Counted from the stretch's first letter, positions 46,780 to 56,352 are shown. The stretch: 64,000 bases of DNA from CAVSDF01 sp963726715 (GCA_963726715.1 CAVSDF010000015.1:1-64000), one strand, 5' to 3'. Program-made: numbers and translations. The notes: generated by a model not told the origin, from the letters alone.

Positions 46780-47760
46780 ATGCGCGACACGCTCAACGAC
46801 ATGCAACTCTACCTCGTCGACGAGTTCGTCGAGGACTACCAGGAGGGCCACCTGTCGCGCCGTGAGGCGCTGCGCCGCATCGCCGGCGTGACGGGCAGCG
46901 TGGCCTTCGCCACCTCGGTGCTCGCCGCCTGCGCGAGCGTGGAGCGGGTGGCGGCGCCCCCTCCAGGCTCGGCTCCCGCAGCCTCCGCGCCCGCAGCCTC
47001 GGCTCCGGCGCCCGCAGCGCCGAGCGGGCCGGACCCGGCCGTGACGGTCGGAGCGGACGATCCCAACGTCGAGGCGCGGGCGGTCTCGTTCGAGGGCGCC
47101 GGTGGCGCCGTTCTGCTCGGCTATCTCGCGCAGCCTCGGCGCGCGGGGCGGCACCCGCTCGTCCTCGTCTGCCACGAGAACCGTGGCCTCACCCCGCACA
47201 TCGAGGACGTCACGCGCCGCCTCGCGAAGGCGGGCTACGTGGGCCTCGCTGTCGACCTGCTCTCGCGCCAGGGCGGCACAGCGTCCATCGCCGACCCGTC
47301 GCTCGTGCCGCAGGCGCTCGGGCAGGCGCCTCCGAGGCAGGCCGTCGAGGACTTCCAGGCGGGCCTGCGCTACGCGCGCACGCTCGCCACTGTCGATGGC
47401 GAGCGCGTGGGCATGACGGGCTTCTGCTACGGCGGCGGCGTCACCTGGCGCGTCGCCACGGGCACGCCCGAGATCCGCGCCGCCGTCCCGTTCTACGGCC
47501 CGCCGCCGTCGGCCGGCGAGGTGCCCGGGTTGCAGGCCGCGGTGCTGGCGCACTACGGCGAGACCGACACCCGCATCAACGCCATGATTCCGGCCATCGA
47601 GGCGGCGATGCGAACAGGTGGCAAGACCTTCGAGGCGGTCGTTCACCCGGGCGTGGGCCATGGCTTCCACAACGACACGGGGCGCAACTACAACGCGGAT
47701 GCTGCGCGCGCAGCGTGGTCCCGCACGCTCGCGTGGTTCGATCGGTACGTCCGGGCTTGA
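46780..47760 (+). CDS. Dienelactone-hydrolase-family protein, exported
   Basis: This 326-residue alpha/beta hydrolase begins with a cytoplasmic helix (LVDEFVEDYQEGHLSRREAL), then a Tat-like or lipoprotein signal (RREALRRIAGVTGSVAFATS, LAACASV) and a Pro/Ala linker. The triad is Cys in VGMTGFCYGGGVTWRVATGT, Asp in AHYGETDTRINAMIP and His in VVHPGVGHGFHNDTGRNYNA, as in dienelactone hydrolases. LVLVCHENRGLTPHIEDVTR is the family's oxyanion region. The substrate is unknown. The start is ATG 46780, only 38 bases past the last CRISPR repeat. TACCTTTT at 46746 could be a -7 element. Confidence 0.82.
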   Translation: MRDTLNDMQLYLVDEFVEDYQEGHLSRREALRRIAGVTGSVAFATSVLAACASVERVAAPPPGSAPAASAPAASAPAPAAPSGPDPAVTVGADDPNVEARAVSFEGAGGAVLLGYLAQPRRAGRHPLVLVCHENRGLTPHIEDVTRRLAKAGYVGLAVDLLSRQGGTASIADPSLVPQALGQAPPRQAVEDFQAGLRYARTLATVDGERVGMTGFCYGGGVTWRVATGTPEIRAAVPFYGPPPSAGEVPGLQAAVLAHYGETDTRINAMIPAIEAAMRTGGKTFEAVVHPGVGHGFHNDTGRNYNADAARAAWSRTLAWFDRYVRA

Positions 47761-47879
47761 GTGCTTCGACCGCCTGACATCGGCGGGTTTGGGGTTGGTC
47801 TCCGGTTGCTCCGAGCCCTTGTGAACCGCTCTCATGGCGAACAACGGACTGACGCGCGCCGGGAGTTGACCTGTACCGT

Positions 47880-48080
47880 GTCGGGTAGACGAAGCGGTTT
47901 GTATCACGCGGTAGGTACCCGCGCTCGATGACCGCTTCTTGCTCGGTCGGCCTTCGGTAGCCCCGACGTGAGTGACGCTGCCGGAGGTTGCACCTCGATC
48001 CACTCGCCAAGCGCCTTGATGGCCGCCTCATGCGTCGCGAAGTGCTCCCGGCGCACCGGCTCTGACTTGAGCAGATGATC
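47880..48080 (-). pseudogene. IS3-family transposase (OrfB) C-terminal remnant
   Basis: Read on the minus strand, LLKSEPVRREHFATHEAAIK, then ALGEWIEV, resemble the end of IS3 OrfB (usually LKTELVHRRRFATREEAR). After a frame change, RQRHSRRGYRRPTEQEAVIE matches the RRRHSALGYxSPxEYE ending. Stops and frame changes make it non-functional. The stretch 47761-47879 holds no gene. Confidence 0.6.
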
Positions 48081-48320
48081 CGGGTGGACAACGGCCCCGA
48101 GACGACCCGCCACCGCCTCGACGTGTGGTGCAAGGCCGCGGCATCACGCTGGCGTACATCGAACGGAACCCTGCGGCGCGAGCTCCTCAACGCGTACGTC
48201 TTCCGTACGCCCTGAGGCGAGGTGCGGGAGAAGACGCAGGCATGGCAGCACGCTTGCAACCACCACCGCCCCACAAATCACTCGGCTACCGGCCCCCTGT
48301 CGGAGCTCTACCTTGCCACC
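48078..48320 (+). pseudogene. Second IS3-family transposase remnant, opposite strand
   Basis: On the plus strand IRVDNGPETTRHRLDVWCKA (around the second Asp of the DDE triad, VDNGPE), then RGITLAYIERNP, LLNAYVF and NHHRPHKSLGYRPPV appear across several frames. This order is that of IS3-family OrfB (DNGPEF ... LNAHWF ... RPHSSLG). It abuts the minus-strand remnant, so two insertions or a deletion joined them. It ends about 60 bases before the GH13 gene. Confidence 0.65.
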
Positions 48321-48379
48321 CCGATTCTGGTTTTGAGCGGGCCACATTTCGGGGAATCCTAAACCCTACAGAAGCCACC

Positions 48380-50234
48380 ATGAACCTGCGAGCCTCTCTC
48401 AGCGCCCTCCTCCTGTGCTGTGCCGGTCCAGCCTTCGCGCAGCAGCCCGCCCGTACCGACGGAGAGTTCGTGCCCGCATGGGCCAAGGAGGTCGTCTGGT
48501 ACCAGATCTTCCCCGAGCGATTCCGCAACGGGGATCCGACGAACGACCCGACCGCCGCGAGCCTGCGCGGCGCCGATCCGGCCGATCCGCCGAAAGCCTG
48601 GCAGGTGCACCCCTGGGGCAGCGACTGGTACGAACGCCAGTCCTACGAGCGGCAGAACGGCGAGCCCGAGCTGTGGAAGCACCTGCTCCGACGCCGCTAC
48701 GGAGGCGACCTCCAGGGGATCATCGACCGGCTCGGCTACCTCCAGGACCTCGGCGTCACCGCCCTCTACCTCAACCCGGTCTTCTGACGCGCCGTCACTG
48801 CACAAGTACGACGCGGCGAGCTACCACCACATCGACCCTCACTTCGGGCCGGATCCGGAGGGCGACCGCGCCCTCATCGCGACTGAGAATCCGCTCGACC
48901 CCGCCACCTGGGTCTGGACGCGCGCCGACGAACTCGCCCTCGACCTCATCCGGCAGGCGCACGCGCGCGGGATGCGCGTCATCTTCGACGGCGTCTTCAA
49001 CCACATGGGCGTGAACAGCTTCGCCTTCCGCGACGTGGTCGAGAAGCAGCAGGCATCGCCGTACCGCGACTGGTTCACGGTGACCGCGTGGGACGACCCG
49101 GCCACGCCCCGCAACGAGTTCGACTACCAAGGCTGGTTCGGCGTGAAGTCGCTGCCGGAGTTTCGCGAGGACAGCCTCGGCCTGACACGCGGCCCGCGCG
49201 ACTACGTCTTCGCCGCCACCGAGCGCTGGATGAACCCGAAGGGCCTGGGCCCCGCGCACGGCATCGACGGCTGGCGCCTCGACGTGGCCTTCACCGTCGC
49301 CCACCCGTTCTGGAAGGCGTGGCGAACGCACGTGCGCGCCATCAACCCGGAGGCGTACCTCACCGCCGAGCTGGTCCTGCCGACCCAGCAGGTGGTGCCG
49401 TACTTCCAGGGCGACGAGTTCGACGGCGAGATGAACTACAACTTCGCCTTCGCCGCCTCCGAGTTCCTGTTCGACCCGCCCGAGACGCGCATCTCCGCTG
49501 CCGCCTTCGACACCCTCCTGGCCGAGATGCGGCAGGCCTACCCGCCCGAGGTGGCCTACGTCACGATGAATCTCTTCGGCAGCCACGATGCCAACCGCAT
49601 CGGCTCGCACATCCTCAACCGCGGCACCGTCCCCTTCCGCAACTGGGGCCGGTACTTCGGGTGGTCGAAGTCGGAGAACCCGGCCTACGACGTCTCGAAG
49701 CCAGGCGACGCCGAGCGACGGATGCAGAAGCTCTTCGCGATCCTCCAGATGACCTACGTCGGGGCACCGATGGTCTACTACGGCGACGAGGTCGGCATGT
49801 GGGGCGCGAACGACCCCGACGACCGCAAGCCGATGGTATGGAGCGATCTCTCGTACGCGCCGGAGGCCCACAACCCCGACGGCACGACCCGCGCCCCGGA
49901 TGGGGTGGCGGTCGACGAGGATCTCTTGGAGCACTACCGGCGCCTCATCGCCATCCGCAACGGGCACGCGGCACTGCGCGTCGGCGCGTACCGGACGCTG
50001 GTGGCCGGTGCGGGCGGCGATGTGTTCGCCTTCGAGCGGACACACGGGAACGACCGCGTGGTCGTCGCCCTCAACCGCTCCGAGTCCACCTCCGAAGTCG
50101 TGCTGCAAGAGATGCCGGGCTCGTGCTACCGTGACCTCGTGACGTCGAGGACATACCGGGCGGTGGAAGGATCTCTGACGGTGGCTCTGCCTCACAAATG
50201 GGGCGTCGTGCTCGCCGTGTGCCTTGCCGAGTGA
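48380..50234 (+). CDS. Secreted GH13 glycosidase (cyclomaltodextrinase/neopullulanase-like), one frameshift
   Basis: This protein of about 617 residues begins MNLRASLSALLLCCAGPAFA (signal). It reads VVWYQIFPERFRNGDPTNDP, GGDLQGIIDRLGYLQDLGVT and ALYLNPVF. There a surplus T makes a TGA at 48785-48787, and the frame resumes with APSLHKYDAASYHHIDPHFG. The catalytic set is RVIFDGVFNHMGVNSFAFRD, nucleophile Asp in IDGWRLDVAFTVAHPFW, acid Glu in AYLTAELVLPTQQ and the third acid in LFGSHDANRIGSHILN. LYLNPVF and HKYD are typical of GH13_20-type enzymes that cut cyclodextrins, maltose oligomers or pullulan. It is flanked on both sides by IS3 remnants, so it may have been acquired or moved. Confidence 0.85.
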
Positions 50235-50463
50235 GACCGGTGAGCCTCGCTACGTGGTCGGGAGTCCAGCCGCAGGCATCCTGGATCCACGACAGATCTG
50301 GCGTGGAAGTATCAGGAAGCGGCTGCCATTTCACCAGGGCGGTGATCCCCCATCCGGGCCCGAGCGAAGCGTCCAGGCGAGACGTATAAGCGCTGGGCCT
50401 GATACAGGCATTTATAAACACCGGACGAAGCAGTCGGACCAGCTACAGCGATCGGCGCCAGTG

Positions 50464-50679
50464 CCCCTGGTGCAACGCAGTGGCCGAGAGCTTCTTCTCG
50501 ACGCTCAAGGCCGAACGGTGCACCGCGAGCGCTTCGAAAGCCACGAGGACACCATCGAGGCGGTGGGCCGCTGCATCGACGTCTTCTACAATCACCGCCG
50601 TCGGCACACGCGACTCGGCTACCGAACGCCTGCCGAGCACGAGGCGAAGTATCCTCAAGCGGTCGCTGCGGCAGCGTGA
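50464..50679 (+). pseudogene. IS3-family transposase (OrfB) 3' remnant, frameshifted
   Basis: CNAVAESFFSTLKAE (the conserved NAxAESFFxTLK of IS3 OrfB, with the catalytic Glu) is read in one frame. After a shift near 50520 comes VHRERFESHEDTIEAVGRCI, then DVFYNHRRRHTRLGYRTPAE, ending with a stop at 50679. The upstream two thirds of the gene are missing. The stretch 50235-50463 between the GH13 stop and this remnant holds no gene I can support. Confidence 0.8.
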
Positions 50680-50749
50680 CCCTCATATCTACCTGTCCGT
50701 CATACCCTTGACCCTCTGAGACCGTCCAGGGTTGTTGTACCCAAAACTC

Positions 50750-50786
50750 GAAAGTCCCTGCAAGCCAGGGGCTTACAAGGACTTTC
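50750..50786 (-). terminator. Terminator of tRNA-Leu
   Basis: On the minus strand, just past the tRNA 3' end, gaaagtcc pairs with ggactttc. An inner stem cctg/cagg helps, and gagttttggg follows as a weak T tract. Confidence 0.6.
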
Positions 50787-50788
50787 AG

Positions 50789-50872
50789 TGCCCGAGACTG
50801 GAATCGAACCAGCACGACCTTAAGGCCACTACATTCTGAGTGTAGCGCGTCTACCAATTCCGCCACCCGGGC
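50789..50872 (-). tRNA. tRNA-Leu (CAG)
   Basis: On the minus strand, gcccggg begins the acceptor and ctcgggc ends it (discriminator A at 50789). The anticodon stem ctaca/tgtag encloses ctcagaa, giving anticodon CAG (decoding CTG). A long variable arm (tggccttaaggtcgt) identifies a class II leucine tRNA. The T arm is gctgg-ttcgatt-ccagt. The neighbouring IS3 debris suggests this tRNA has been an insertion hot spot. Confidence 0.93.
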
Positions 50873-50897
50873 AAAGGGGGCCGCAGTACGCGGACGA

Positions 50898-50929
50898 CGA
50901 TGATACGCCGCGCCCGCCACCGCCCGCAA
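50898..50929 (-). promoter_or_regulatory. Promoter of tRNA-Leu (TTG-N21-TAT)
   Basis: On the minus strand TTG (50929-50927) is followed by exactly 21 bases and TATCATCG (50905-50898). It has the same layout as the other two tRNA promoters in this window. The -7 octamer is identical to the one ahead of infC. Confidence 0.65.
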
Positions 50930-51029
50930 GGGCGCGCCCGGCTTCACGCGGTCCTAACGGCGCAGATCCGGCGTGGTGGTGCCACGAGAAGGCACGTCCC
51001 CCTGCTCCACCGATCCACAGACCGAGGCA

Positions 51030-51792
51030 TCACTCCTCCCCCAACCGCCGCGAGAGGTGATGCGCCCGGCGGGTCGGCTCGGGGATGCGGGTGCCGCCGC
51101 CGGTGGCGAGGGCGAGCGCGACGGCCTCATCGAGGAGCATCCGGTGGCCGACGCTGACGTAGACGGGCGAGACGCGGGCGCGCGTCCGGACGGCCATCCC
51201 CACGACCTCGCCACGGTGGACGAGCGGGGCGGTCGATCCGCGCTCCTCGCCGAGATCCTCGAATGTGCCAACGTAGAGCGTCTTGGCGACGCCGAAGGCG
51301 GGCACGTCGAGGAGGGCGCCGAGGTGGCTGGCGAGGCCCAAGACGGCGCGGATGGGCGCGGCCCTGCGCGTCGAACATCAGCACGTCGGGGCGCACGCGG
51401 AGGCGGGCGAGGGCGGGCAGCAGCACCGGCACCTCCCGAAACGACAGCAGGCCGCTGATGTACGGAAAGGGCACGTCGGCGCGGACGACGGCTTCGTCGA
51501 CAGTCTCCATCGTCGCCAGGTCGATGACGACGATGGCCGCCTGCGCGAGGTCGCCGCGGATGCTCACGTCGAGTCCGGCGATGGTGCGGGGCGCGTGCCC
51601 GAGCGTATGGGCGACGGGCGATTCGACAACGCGCGCGGCGAACGCGCGCTGGATCTGCACAGCCTCCGTCGGCGTCACGTCCCACGCGTGGCCATCCACG
51701 ATGGGCCACACCATCGGCGTCTCGGGCGGGGCGGGGATGGGGCGCGAGCGGTCGGTCAGGCGGGGCGTGTCGGGCGGCGGAGGGCGGCTCAT
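51030..51792 (-). CDS. nfi: Endonuclease V (deoxyinosine 3' endonuclease), one frameshift
   Basis: This repair nuclease cuts DNA or RNA near deaminated adenine (inosine) using Mg2+. Conserved words are IAGLDVSIRGDLAQAAIVVI (first Asp ligand), FPYISGLLSFREVPVLLPAL (the Tyr wedge PYISG), RPDVLMFDAQGRAHPRRLGL (Asp, His) and ASHLGALLDVPAFGVAKTLY, with the last acid in PVYVSVGHRMLLDEAVALAL. The frame changes near 51360, and a single base rejoins RAHPRRLG to LASHLG. The start is set at ATG 51792 (MSRPPPPDTP), which overlaps the nitroreductase stop; M51714 is an alternative. The two genes are translationally coupled. Confidence 0.87.
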
Positions 51793-52364
51793 GGCAGCCA
51801 CCGGGTGACGGCGTCCGCGCTCGTCCGCGCCGGACGTGGCGGCGCATCGGGGGCGGGGGCGCCGATGTGGAGGAGGCCGACGACGGCTTCCTCGCCCGCA
51901 TCGACGGCGCCCGCGATGCCCAGCAGGTCGGCGAAGCGGGCGTCGCGCGTGACCGGGCCGGTCGTCCACTTGGTGCCGATGCCGCCCGCGTGGAGCACGA
52001 GGGCGAGGTTCTGGATGGCGCAGGCGATGGCGGCGTAGTCTTCCGTCTGGCGCATCGCGTCGCCCGCGAGGCGCTGCGTGACGGCGACGAAGCAGGGAAT
52101 CTCGCGCCACGCGCGTCGCTTTCCGTCGGCGGCGGCCTCGCCGAGGCGCTCGGCGACGAGGGCGGCGTTGATCTCGACGAGCGCGGCGCGGGCATCGGGG
52201 CCGAGGACGTGGAAGCGCCACGGCTCGGTGCGCTTGTGGTTGGGCGCGAACGTGGCGGCGTCGAGGGCGGCGCGCAGGAGGTCGGCGGGCACCTCGACCG
52301 ACGGGTCGAAGCGGTGCGGCGAGCGGCGCGCACGGAGGATGGCGGCGAGGGTATCGGGAGGCAT
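51789..52364 (-). CDS. Nitroreductase-family FMN oxidoreductase (YdjA-like)
   Basis: This 191-residue flavoenzyme has the nitroreductase start LAAILRARRSPHRFDPSVEV with the FMN-phosphate-binding RRSPHRF, then TFAPNHKRTEPWRFHVLGPD. Later come MRQTEDYAAIACAIQNLALV (dimer helix) and GGIGTKWTTGPVTRDARFAD, ending VGLLHIGAPAPDAPPRPART. TxPNHKRTEPWRF matches the YdjA subgroup. It should reduce nitroaromatics, quinones or enones with NAD(P)H. The start is ATG 52364. Its stop overlaps the nfi start by four bases. Confidence 0.87.
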   Translation of the reverse strand: MPPDTLAAILRARRSPHRFDPSVEVPADLLRAALDAATFAPNHKRTEPWRFHVLGPDARAALVEINAALVAERLGEAAADGKRRAWREIPCFVAVTQRLAGDAMRQTEDYAAIACAIQNLALVLHAGGIGTKWTTGPVTRDARFADLLGIAGAVDAGEEAVVGLLHIGAPAPDAPPRPARTSADAVTRWLP

Positions 52365-52460
52365 CGAACGAAAACGCGGGCGGTGGAGACGATGCCCCAA
52401 CGCCCGCGCAAGACGGCTGTGTTTCCCGGCGGATCGTCCGGGCCTCCTCCGCGCCCGCGG

Positions 52461-52922
52461 TCAGAGCGGGGCCAGATCGACCATCACGAACGTCGTCGTG
52501 ACGCGCTGGCCGGGGTAGGACGGCATTCCGGTCGCGTAGACCTCCTGCATGTTGAGCACCGCCGTGTAGCCGAGGCGCATCGACATCGCATACACTTCGT
52601 CGCAGACAGCGCGCCCGTCGCCGCCGCGCAGGTGCGTCTGCAGGGCGACGCTCGTCAGGTAGCGGGCGAGGCCCGGATCGACGTTGGCGAGGAACTGCAC
52701 CACCGGGGGCATCCGGAACGACTGGCGCCCGTCGCCCATGCGCTGCCCGTCGTGGTGGCGCTGCGGCTCGCTCCCCTGCGACGGCGCCATCGACGGCGGA
52801 CGGCTGCCGTGGCCGTCGCCACTTCCGAAGACCGGGGCGCCGCCGGGCTGGCCCTGCGGGGTGTGGTACGCGGCGGTGGGGGCAGCAGCAGGCGGGGCCG
52901 AAACGAAGTGGCGGTATTTCAT
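52461..52922 (-). CDS. Hypothetical protein with Pro/Gly-rich N-terminal half
   Basis: This is a protein of 153 residues. The first 75 are rich in Pro, Gly, Ser and His (GQPGGAPVFGSGDGHGSRPP). The second half is a compact, more regular part: FRMPPVVQFLANVDPGLARY, LTSVALQTHLRGGDGRAVCD and MQEVYATGMPSYPGQRVTTT, ending FVMVDLAPL. No family is recognised and no signal or membrane segment is seen. The start is ATG 52922; a longer frame to 53102 reads through likely non-coding DNA. It lies alone between the nitroreductase gene and tRNA-Val. Confidence 0.5.
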   Translation of the reverse strand: MKYRHFVSAPPAAAPTAAYHTPQGQPGGAPVFGSGDGHGSRPPSMAPSQGSEPQRHHDGQRMGDGRQSFRMPPVVQFLANVDPGLARYLTSVALQTHLRGGDGRAVCDEVYAMSMRLGYTAVLNMQEVYATGMPSYPGQRVTTTFVMVDLAPL

Positions 52923-53093
52923 CGGGGAAGCGGCGGAGACCGCAGCGAGGGGGTGGAGGACGGTTGGAGAGGATTGCAGATACCGTGCCATCCCAGAATG
53001 AGCCTGCCCGGACCGGGTCTGCGAGCGGTACACGGGCGGGCGGGTCGAGCGCTCAACACGTTTGGCAAGACGGGATGAAGCCGCCTCCGCGTC

Positions 53094-53125
53094 TTGCGGC
53101 ACGTGGGCGCGGCGGCGTATCGTGC
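53094..53125 (+). promoter_or_regulatory. Promoter of tRNA-Val (TTG-N21-TAT)
   Basis: TTG at 53094-53096, exactly 21 bases, then TATCGTGC at 53118. The tRNA starts 19 bases after the TAT, the same distance as for tRNA-Ala. Confidence 0.65.
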
Positions 53126-53136
53126 GGGTCCGTTTC

Positions 53137-53210
53137 GGGTCTATAGCTCAGTTGGTTAGAGCGCTTCGTTGACATCGAAGAGGTCAGCGGTTCGAATCCG
53201 TTTAGACCCA
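53137..53210 (+). tRNA. tRNA-Val (GAC)
   Basis: The acceptor gggtcta pairs with tagaccc, and the D arm is gctc-agttggtta-gagc. The anticodon arm is cttcg-ttgacat-cgaag with anticodon GAC (decoding GTC). The T arm agcgg-ttcgaat-ccgtt has one G-T pair. The discriminator A is at 53210. Confidence 0.95.
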
Positions 53211-53217
53211 CACCCGC

Positions 53218-53245
53218 GCCCCGTCGGCCCTGCGCTGACGGGGCG
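53218..53245 (+). terminator. Terminator after tRNA-Val
   Basis: gccccgtc (53218-53225) pairs with gacggggc (53237-53244), with ttcgtgtgttt following. Confidence 0.7.
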
Positions 53246-53296
53246 TTCGTGTGTTTGGGGGGTGGGGCGGGCGAGGCCGGGCATCCGGATGAACCG

Positions 53297-53323
53297 GGGG
53301 GCACGATCATATCGTGCCCCTAC
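53297..53323. repeat. GTAGGGGC-family palindrome
   Basis: ggggcacgat-cat-atcgtgcccctac is nearly the same as the perfect palindrome at 8115-8142. The rest of 53324-53522 is the thrS leader, with no gene or clear promoter. Confidence 0.65.
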
Positions 53324-53522
53324 CTCGCACCTCGCACCGACGCGGCCATGTCGCGCCCTGCCCTGCTCGCGAGCCGCCGATTCCGCAGCGAGCGCCTCCG
53401 GTTTGGCAAAGTGCCCGGCGTTTTCACCGCCTCCCACGCGGCAGTCCACGGGCGCCGCGCGACCTTGTCCGCCGGGGCAGGCGGTAGGTCTTTCCCATTC
53501 CCGTTACGACTTCTTCCACATC

Positions 53523-55512
53523 ATGGCCGACGTTTCCCTCACGTTCCCCGACGGCTCGCGCCGCGACTTCCCCGCCGGATCGACCGGGCGCGACGTGGCC
53601 CGCTCCATCTCCGAGGGCCTCGCCCGCAACGCCCTCGCCATCCGCATCGGCGGGCAGGTGCGCGACCTCGACCGCGTGATCGACGCCGACGCGGGCGCCA
53701 GCGTCGCGATCCTGACGTGGAACGACGACGACGGCAAGGCGACGTTCTGGCACTCGACGGCCCACCTGATGGCCGAGGCGCTCGAATCGCTCTACCCCGG
53801 CGTGCGCTTCGGCATCGGCCCGGCCATCGAGCAGGGATTCTACTACGATGTCGATCTCGGCGAGACGGCAGAGGGCGCGCGGAAGCTCGTGCCGGAAGAC
53901 CTTGCCGCCATCGAGACCAAGATGCTCGAACTCGCCCGCCGCGACGTGCCGTTCGTGCGGCGCGAGGTGCCCAAGGACCGAGGCGCTCGCCTACTTCCGC
54001 GAAAAGGACGACCCGTACAAGCTCGAACTCCTCGACGGCCTCGACGACGGCACCATCTCGTTCTACACGCAGGGCGGCTTCACCGACCTCTGCCGCGGCC
54101 CGCACCTCCCGTCGACGGGCACGATCAAAGCGGTCAAGCTGACCAGCATCGCGGGCGCGTACTGGCGCGGCGACTTCGAGCCGTCCGCAGCTCACCCGCC
54201 TCTACGGCATCTCCTTCCCCAAGAAGTCCGAACTCGACGCGTGGGTGCGCCTGCGCGAGGAGGCCGAGCGCCGCGACCACCGCAAGCTCGGGCGCGAGCT
54301 CGAGCTCTTCATGCATCACCCGATGATCGGGCAGGGCCTGCCCGTGTGGCTGCCCAAGGGCACCGTGCTGCGCCGCACGCTCGAAGCGTTCCTGCGCGAC
54401 GAGCAGCGCCGACGCGGCTACCAGGAGGTCATCACGCCGCACATCGGCTCGATCGAGCTCTACAAGACGAGCGGCCACTACCCGTACTACGCCGACAGCC
54501 AGTACCCGCCGATGACCCTCGAGGATGGCGACGCGTACCTGCTCAAGCCGATGAACTGCCCGCACCACCACCGGGTGTATGCGAGCAAGCCGCGCTCGTA
54601 CCGCGACCTGCCGGTGCGCCTGGCCGAGTTCGGCACGGTCTACCGCTTCGAGCAGTCGGGCGAGCTCGGCGGCCTCTCCCGCGTGCGCGGCTTCACGCAG
54701 GACGACGCGCACCTCTACTGCACCGACGACCAGCTCAAGGCCGAGATCCGCGGCGTCGTCGAGCTGACGCAGTTCGTCTTCCGCACGTTCGGCATGGAGG
54801 TCACGACGCGCCTCTCCTTCCGCGACGACAACGACGCCAAGTACGGCGGCGACGCGGCGCTCTGGGAGCGCGCGCAGCGCGAGATCCAGGACGTGGCCGA
54901 CGAGATGGGCTTCGAGTACTTCATCGGCGAAGGCGAGGCGTCGTTCTACGGGCCGAAGATCGACTTCATCGTCCGCGACGCGCTCGGCCGCAAGTGGCAG
55001 CTCGGCACCGTGCAGGTCGACTACGTGATGCCGGAGCGTTTCCAACTCGAGTACACCGGCGCCGACGGGCAGAAGCACCGCCCGGTCATCCTCCACCGCG
55101 CGCCATTCGGGTCGATGGAGCGCTTCGTCGAGCATCCTCATCGAGCACTTCGCCGGCGACTTCCCGCTGTGGATCGCGCCCGGTGCAGATCGCCATCCTC
55201 CCCGTCTCCAACACCTTCGACGATTACGCCCGAAGCGTCCAGCAAACCCTGCGCGACGCGGGCCTGCGCGCCGACGCCGACCTGCGCCACGAGAAGGTCG
55301 GCTACAAGATCCGGCAGGCGGAGATGCAGAAGGTGCCGCTCATGCTCGTCATCGGCGCGAGCGAGGCCGAGTCCGGCACCGTCACCGTCCGCCGCCACGG
55401 CGCGGGCGATGCGACCGGCGCGCAGCAGAAGGCCACGCAGGAGACCCTGACGCTTGATGCCTTCGTGGCCGCCACCCTCGCCGAGATCGCCACGCAGATG
55501 GGGCGGGGGTGA
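53523..55512 (+). CDS. thrS: Threonyl-tRNA synthetase, frameshifted
   Basis: This is a class II synthetase of about 660 residues. The TGS domain comes first (MADVSLTFPDGSRRDFPAGS), then the editing domain with TFWHSTAHLMAEALESLYPG and FYYDVDLGETAEG. The catalytic core has GLPVWLPKGTVLRRTLEAFL, the zinc-binding Cys in LLKPMNCPHHHRVYASKPRS, motif 2 YRDLPVRLAEFGTVYRFEQS and RVRGFTQDDAHLYC. The anticodon-binding domain is VQIAILPVSNTFDDYARSVQ. Frame changes lie near 53985 (a surplus C before GAG), 54190 and 55135-55190. As the gene is essential, these are almost surely sequence errors. The start is ATG 53523. It is the first gene of the thrS-infC-rpmI-rplT-pheST block. Confidence 0.95.
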
Positions 55513-55679
55513 GGGTGGGATGGTGAGTTTGTGCGTGGGTGCGCGGGGATTCGCAAGAGTCGCCGAGTCTGACCAACTCACCCCTCACCACCCCACGTAC
55601 TCCCGCGAATGCACGCATTCCGGGCAGACCGGGCGCGTGCGGGCAGAACGCGGGCAGGGGCACCGCGTAGAAAGCGGCG

Positions 55680-55687
55680 TATCATCG
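55680..55687 (+). promoter_or_regulatory. Candidate -7 element of infC
   Basis: TATCATCG, preceded by gcggcg, is the same octamer and context as in the tRNA-Leu promoter. There is no TTG at the matching -33 place. It would give a leader of only about 25-30 bases to the TTG start at 55714. Confidence 0.35.
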
Positions 55688-55713
55688 CCTCTTCTCAACA
55701 TCCCGCTTCGCCT

Positions 55714-56352
55714 TTGGCACCCCAGGAAACCGTTCGCCTGAACGAGCAGATTCGCGCCCCTCAGGTCCGCGTCGTTGGCATCGAGGGCCAGCACGGCATC
55801 ATGTCGCGCGAGGCCGCTCTCGAAATGGCCCGCCGCGCCGGTCTCGACCTCGTCGAGATCGCGCCGATGGCCGCGCCGCCGGTCGTCAAGATCATCGACT
55901 ACGGCAAATTCCGCTACGAGCAGCAGAAGCGCGAGAAGGAAGCGCGCAAGAAGACCGCGCAGGTCGAGCTCAAGGAGATCCGCTTCGGCCCGAACACCGA
56001 CCAGCACGACTTCGACTTCAAGCTCAAGCACGCCCGTCAGTTTCTCGCCGACGGCGACAAGGTGAAGGCGTACGTGCAGTTCCGCGGACGCGCGATCGCC
56101 TACAAGGAGCGCGGCGCCGACATCCTCGACCGCTTCCTCGCCGAACTCGGCGACGCCGCCCGCGTCGACCAGATGCCGCAGATGGAGGGCCGCCGGATGA
56201 CGATGATCCTCTCGCCGGGCAAGAAGAAGGAGGTCAAGACCGAGCGCGCGCCCGGCGAGCGCCTGCCCCGCAGCGAGCGCCCCGACGCGCCCGAGGCCGC
56301 AGACGCTGCCCCGTCCGCCCCCGCAGCGACCGCCGACAGCGACGCCGCCTGA
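55714..56352 (+). CDS. infC: Translation initiation factor IF-3
   Basis: IF-3 binds the 30S subunit, keeps subunits apart and checks the start codon. The protein reads RLNEQIRAPQVRVVGIEGQH, GIMSREAALEMARRAGLDLV, then the linker IDYGKFRYEQQKREKEARKK and the C-terminal domain VELKEIRFGPNTDQHDFDFK, FLADGDKVKAYVQFRGRAIA. The C-terminus is extended by a Pro/Ala/Asp-rich tail. No in-frame ATG lies near the conserved start. I choose TTG 55714 (LAPQETVRLNEQ); ATC 55681 or 55684 is possible. Non-ATG starts are usual for infC and allow self-control. It may run into rpmI. Confidence 0.93.
   Translation: MAPQETVRLNEQIRAPQVRVVGIEGQHGIMSREAALEMARRAGLDLVEIAPMAAPPVVKIIDYGKFRYEQQKREKEARKKTAQVELKEIRFGPNTDQHDFDFKLKHARQFLADGDKVKAYVQFRGRAIAYKERGADILDRFLAELGDAARVDQMPQMEGRRMTMILSPGKKKEVKTERAPGERLPRSERPDAPEAADAAPSAPAATADSDAA

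Noticed and set aside
48125..48787. A 220-codon ORF starting before the GH13 gene
   Set aside because: Its first part reads an IS3 remnant. The true start is the signal-peptide ATG at 48380, and the end at 48787 is a frameshift stop.
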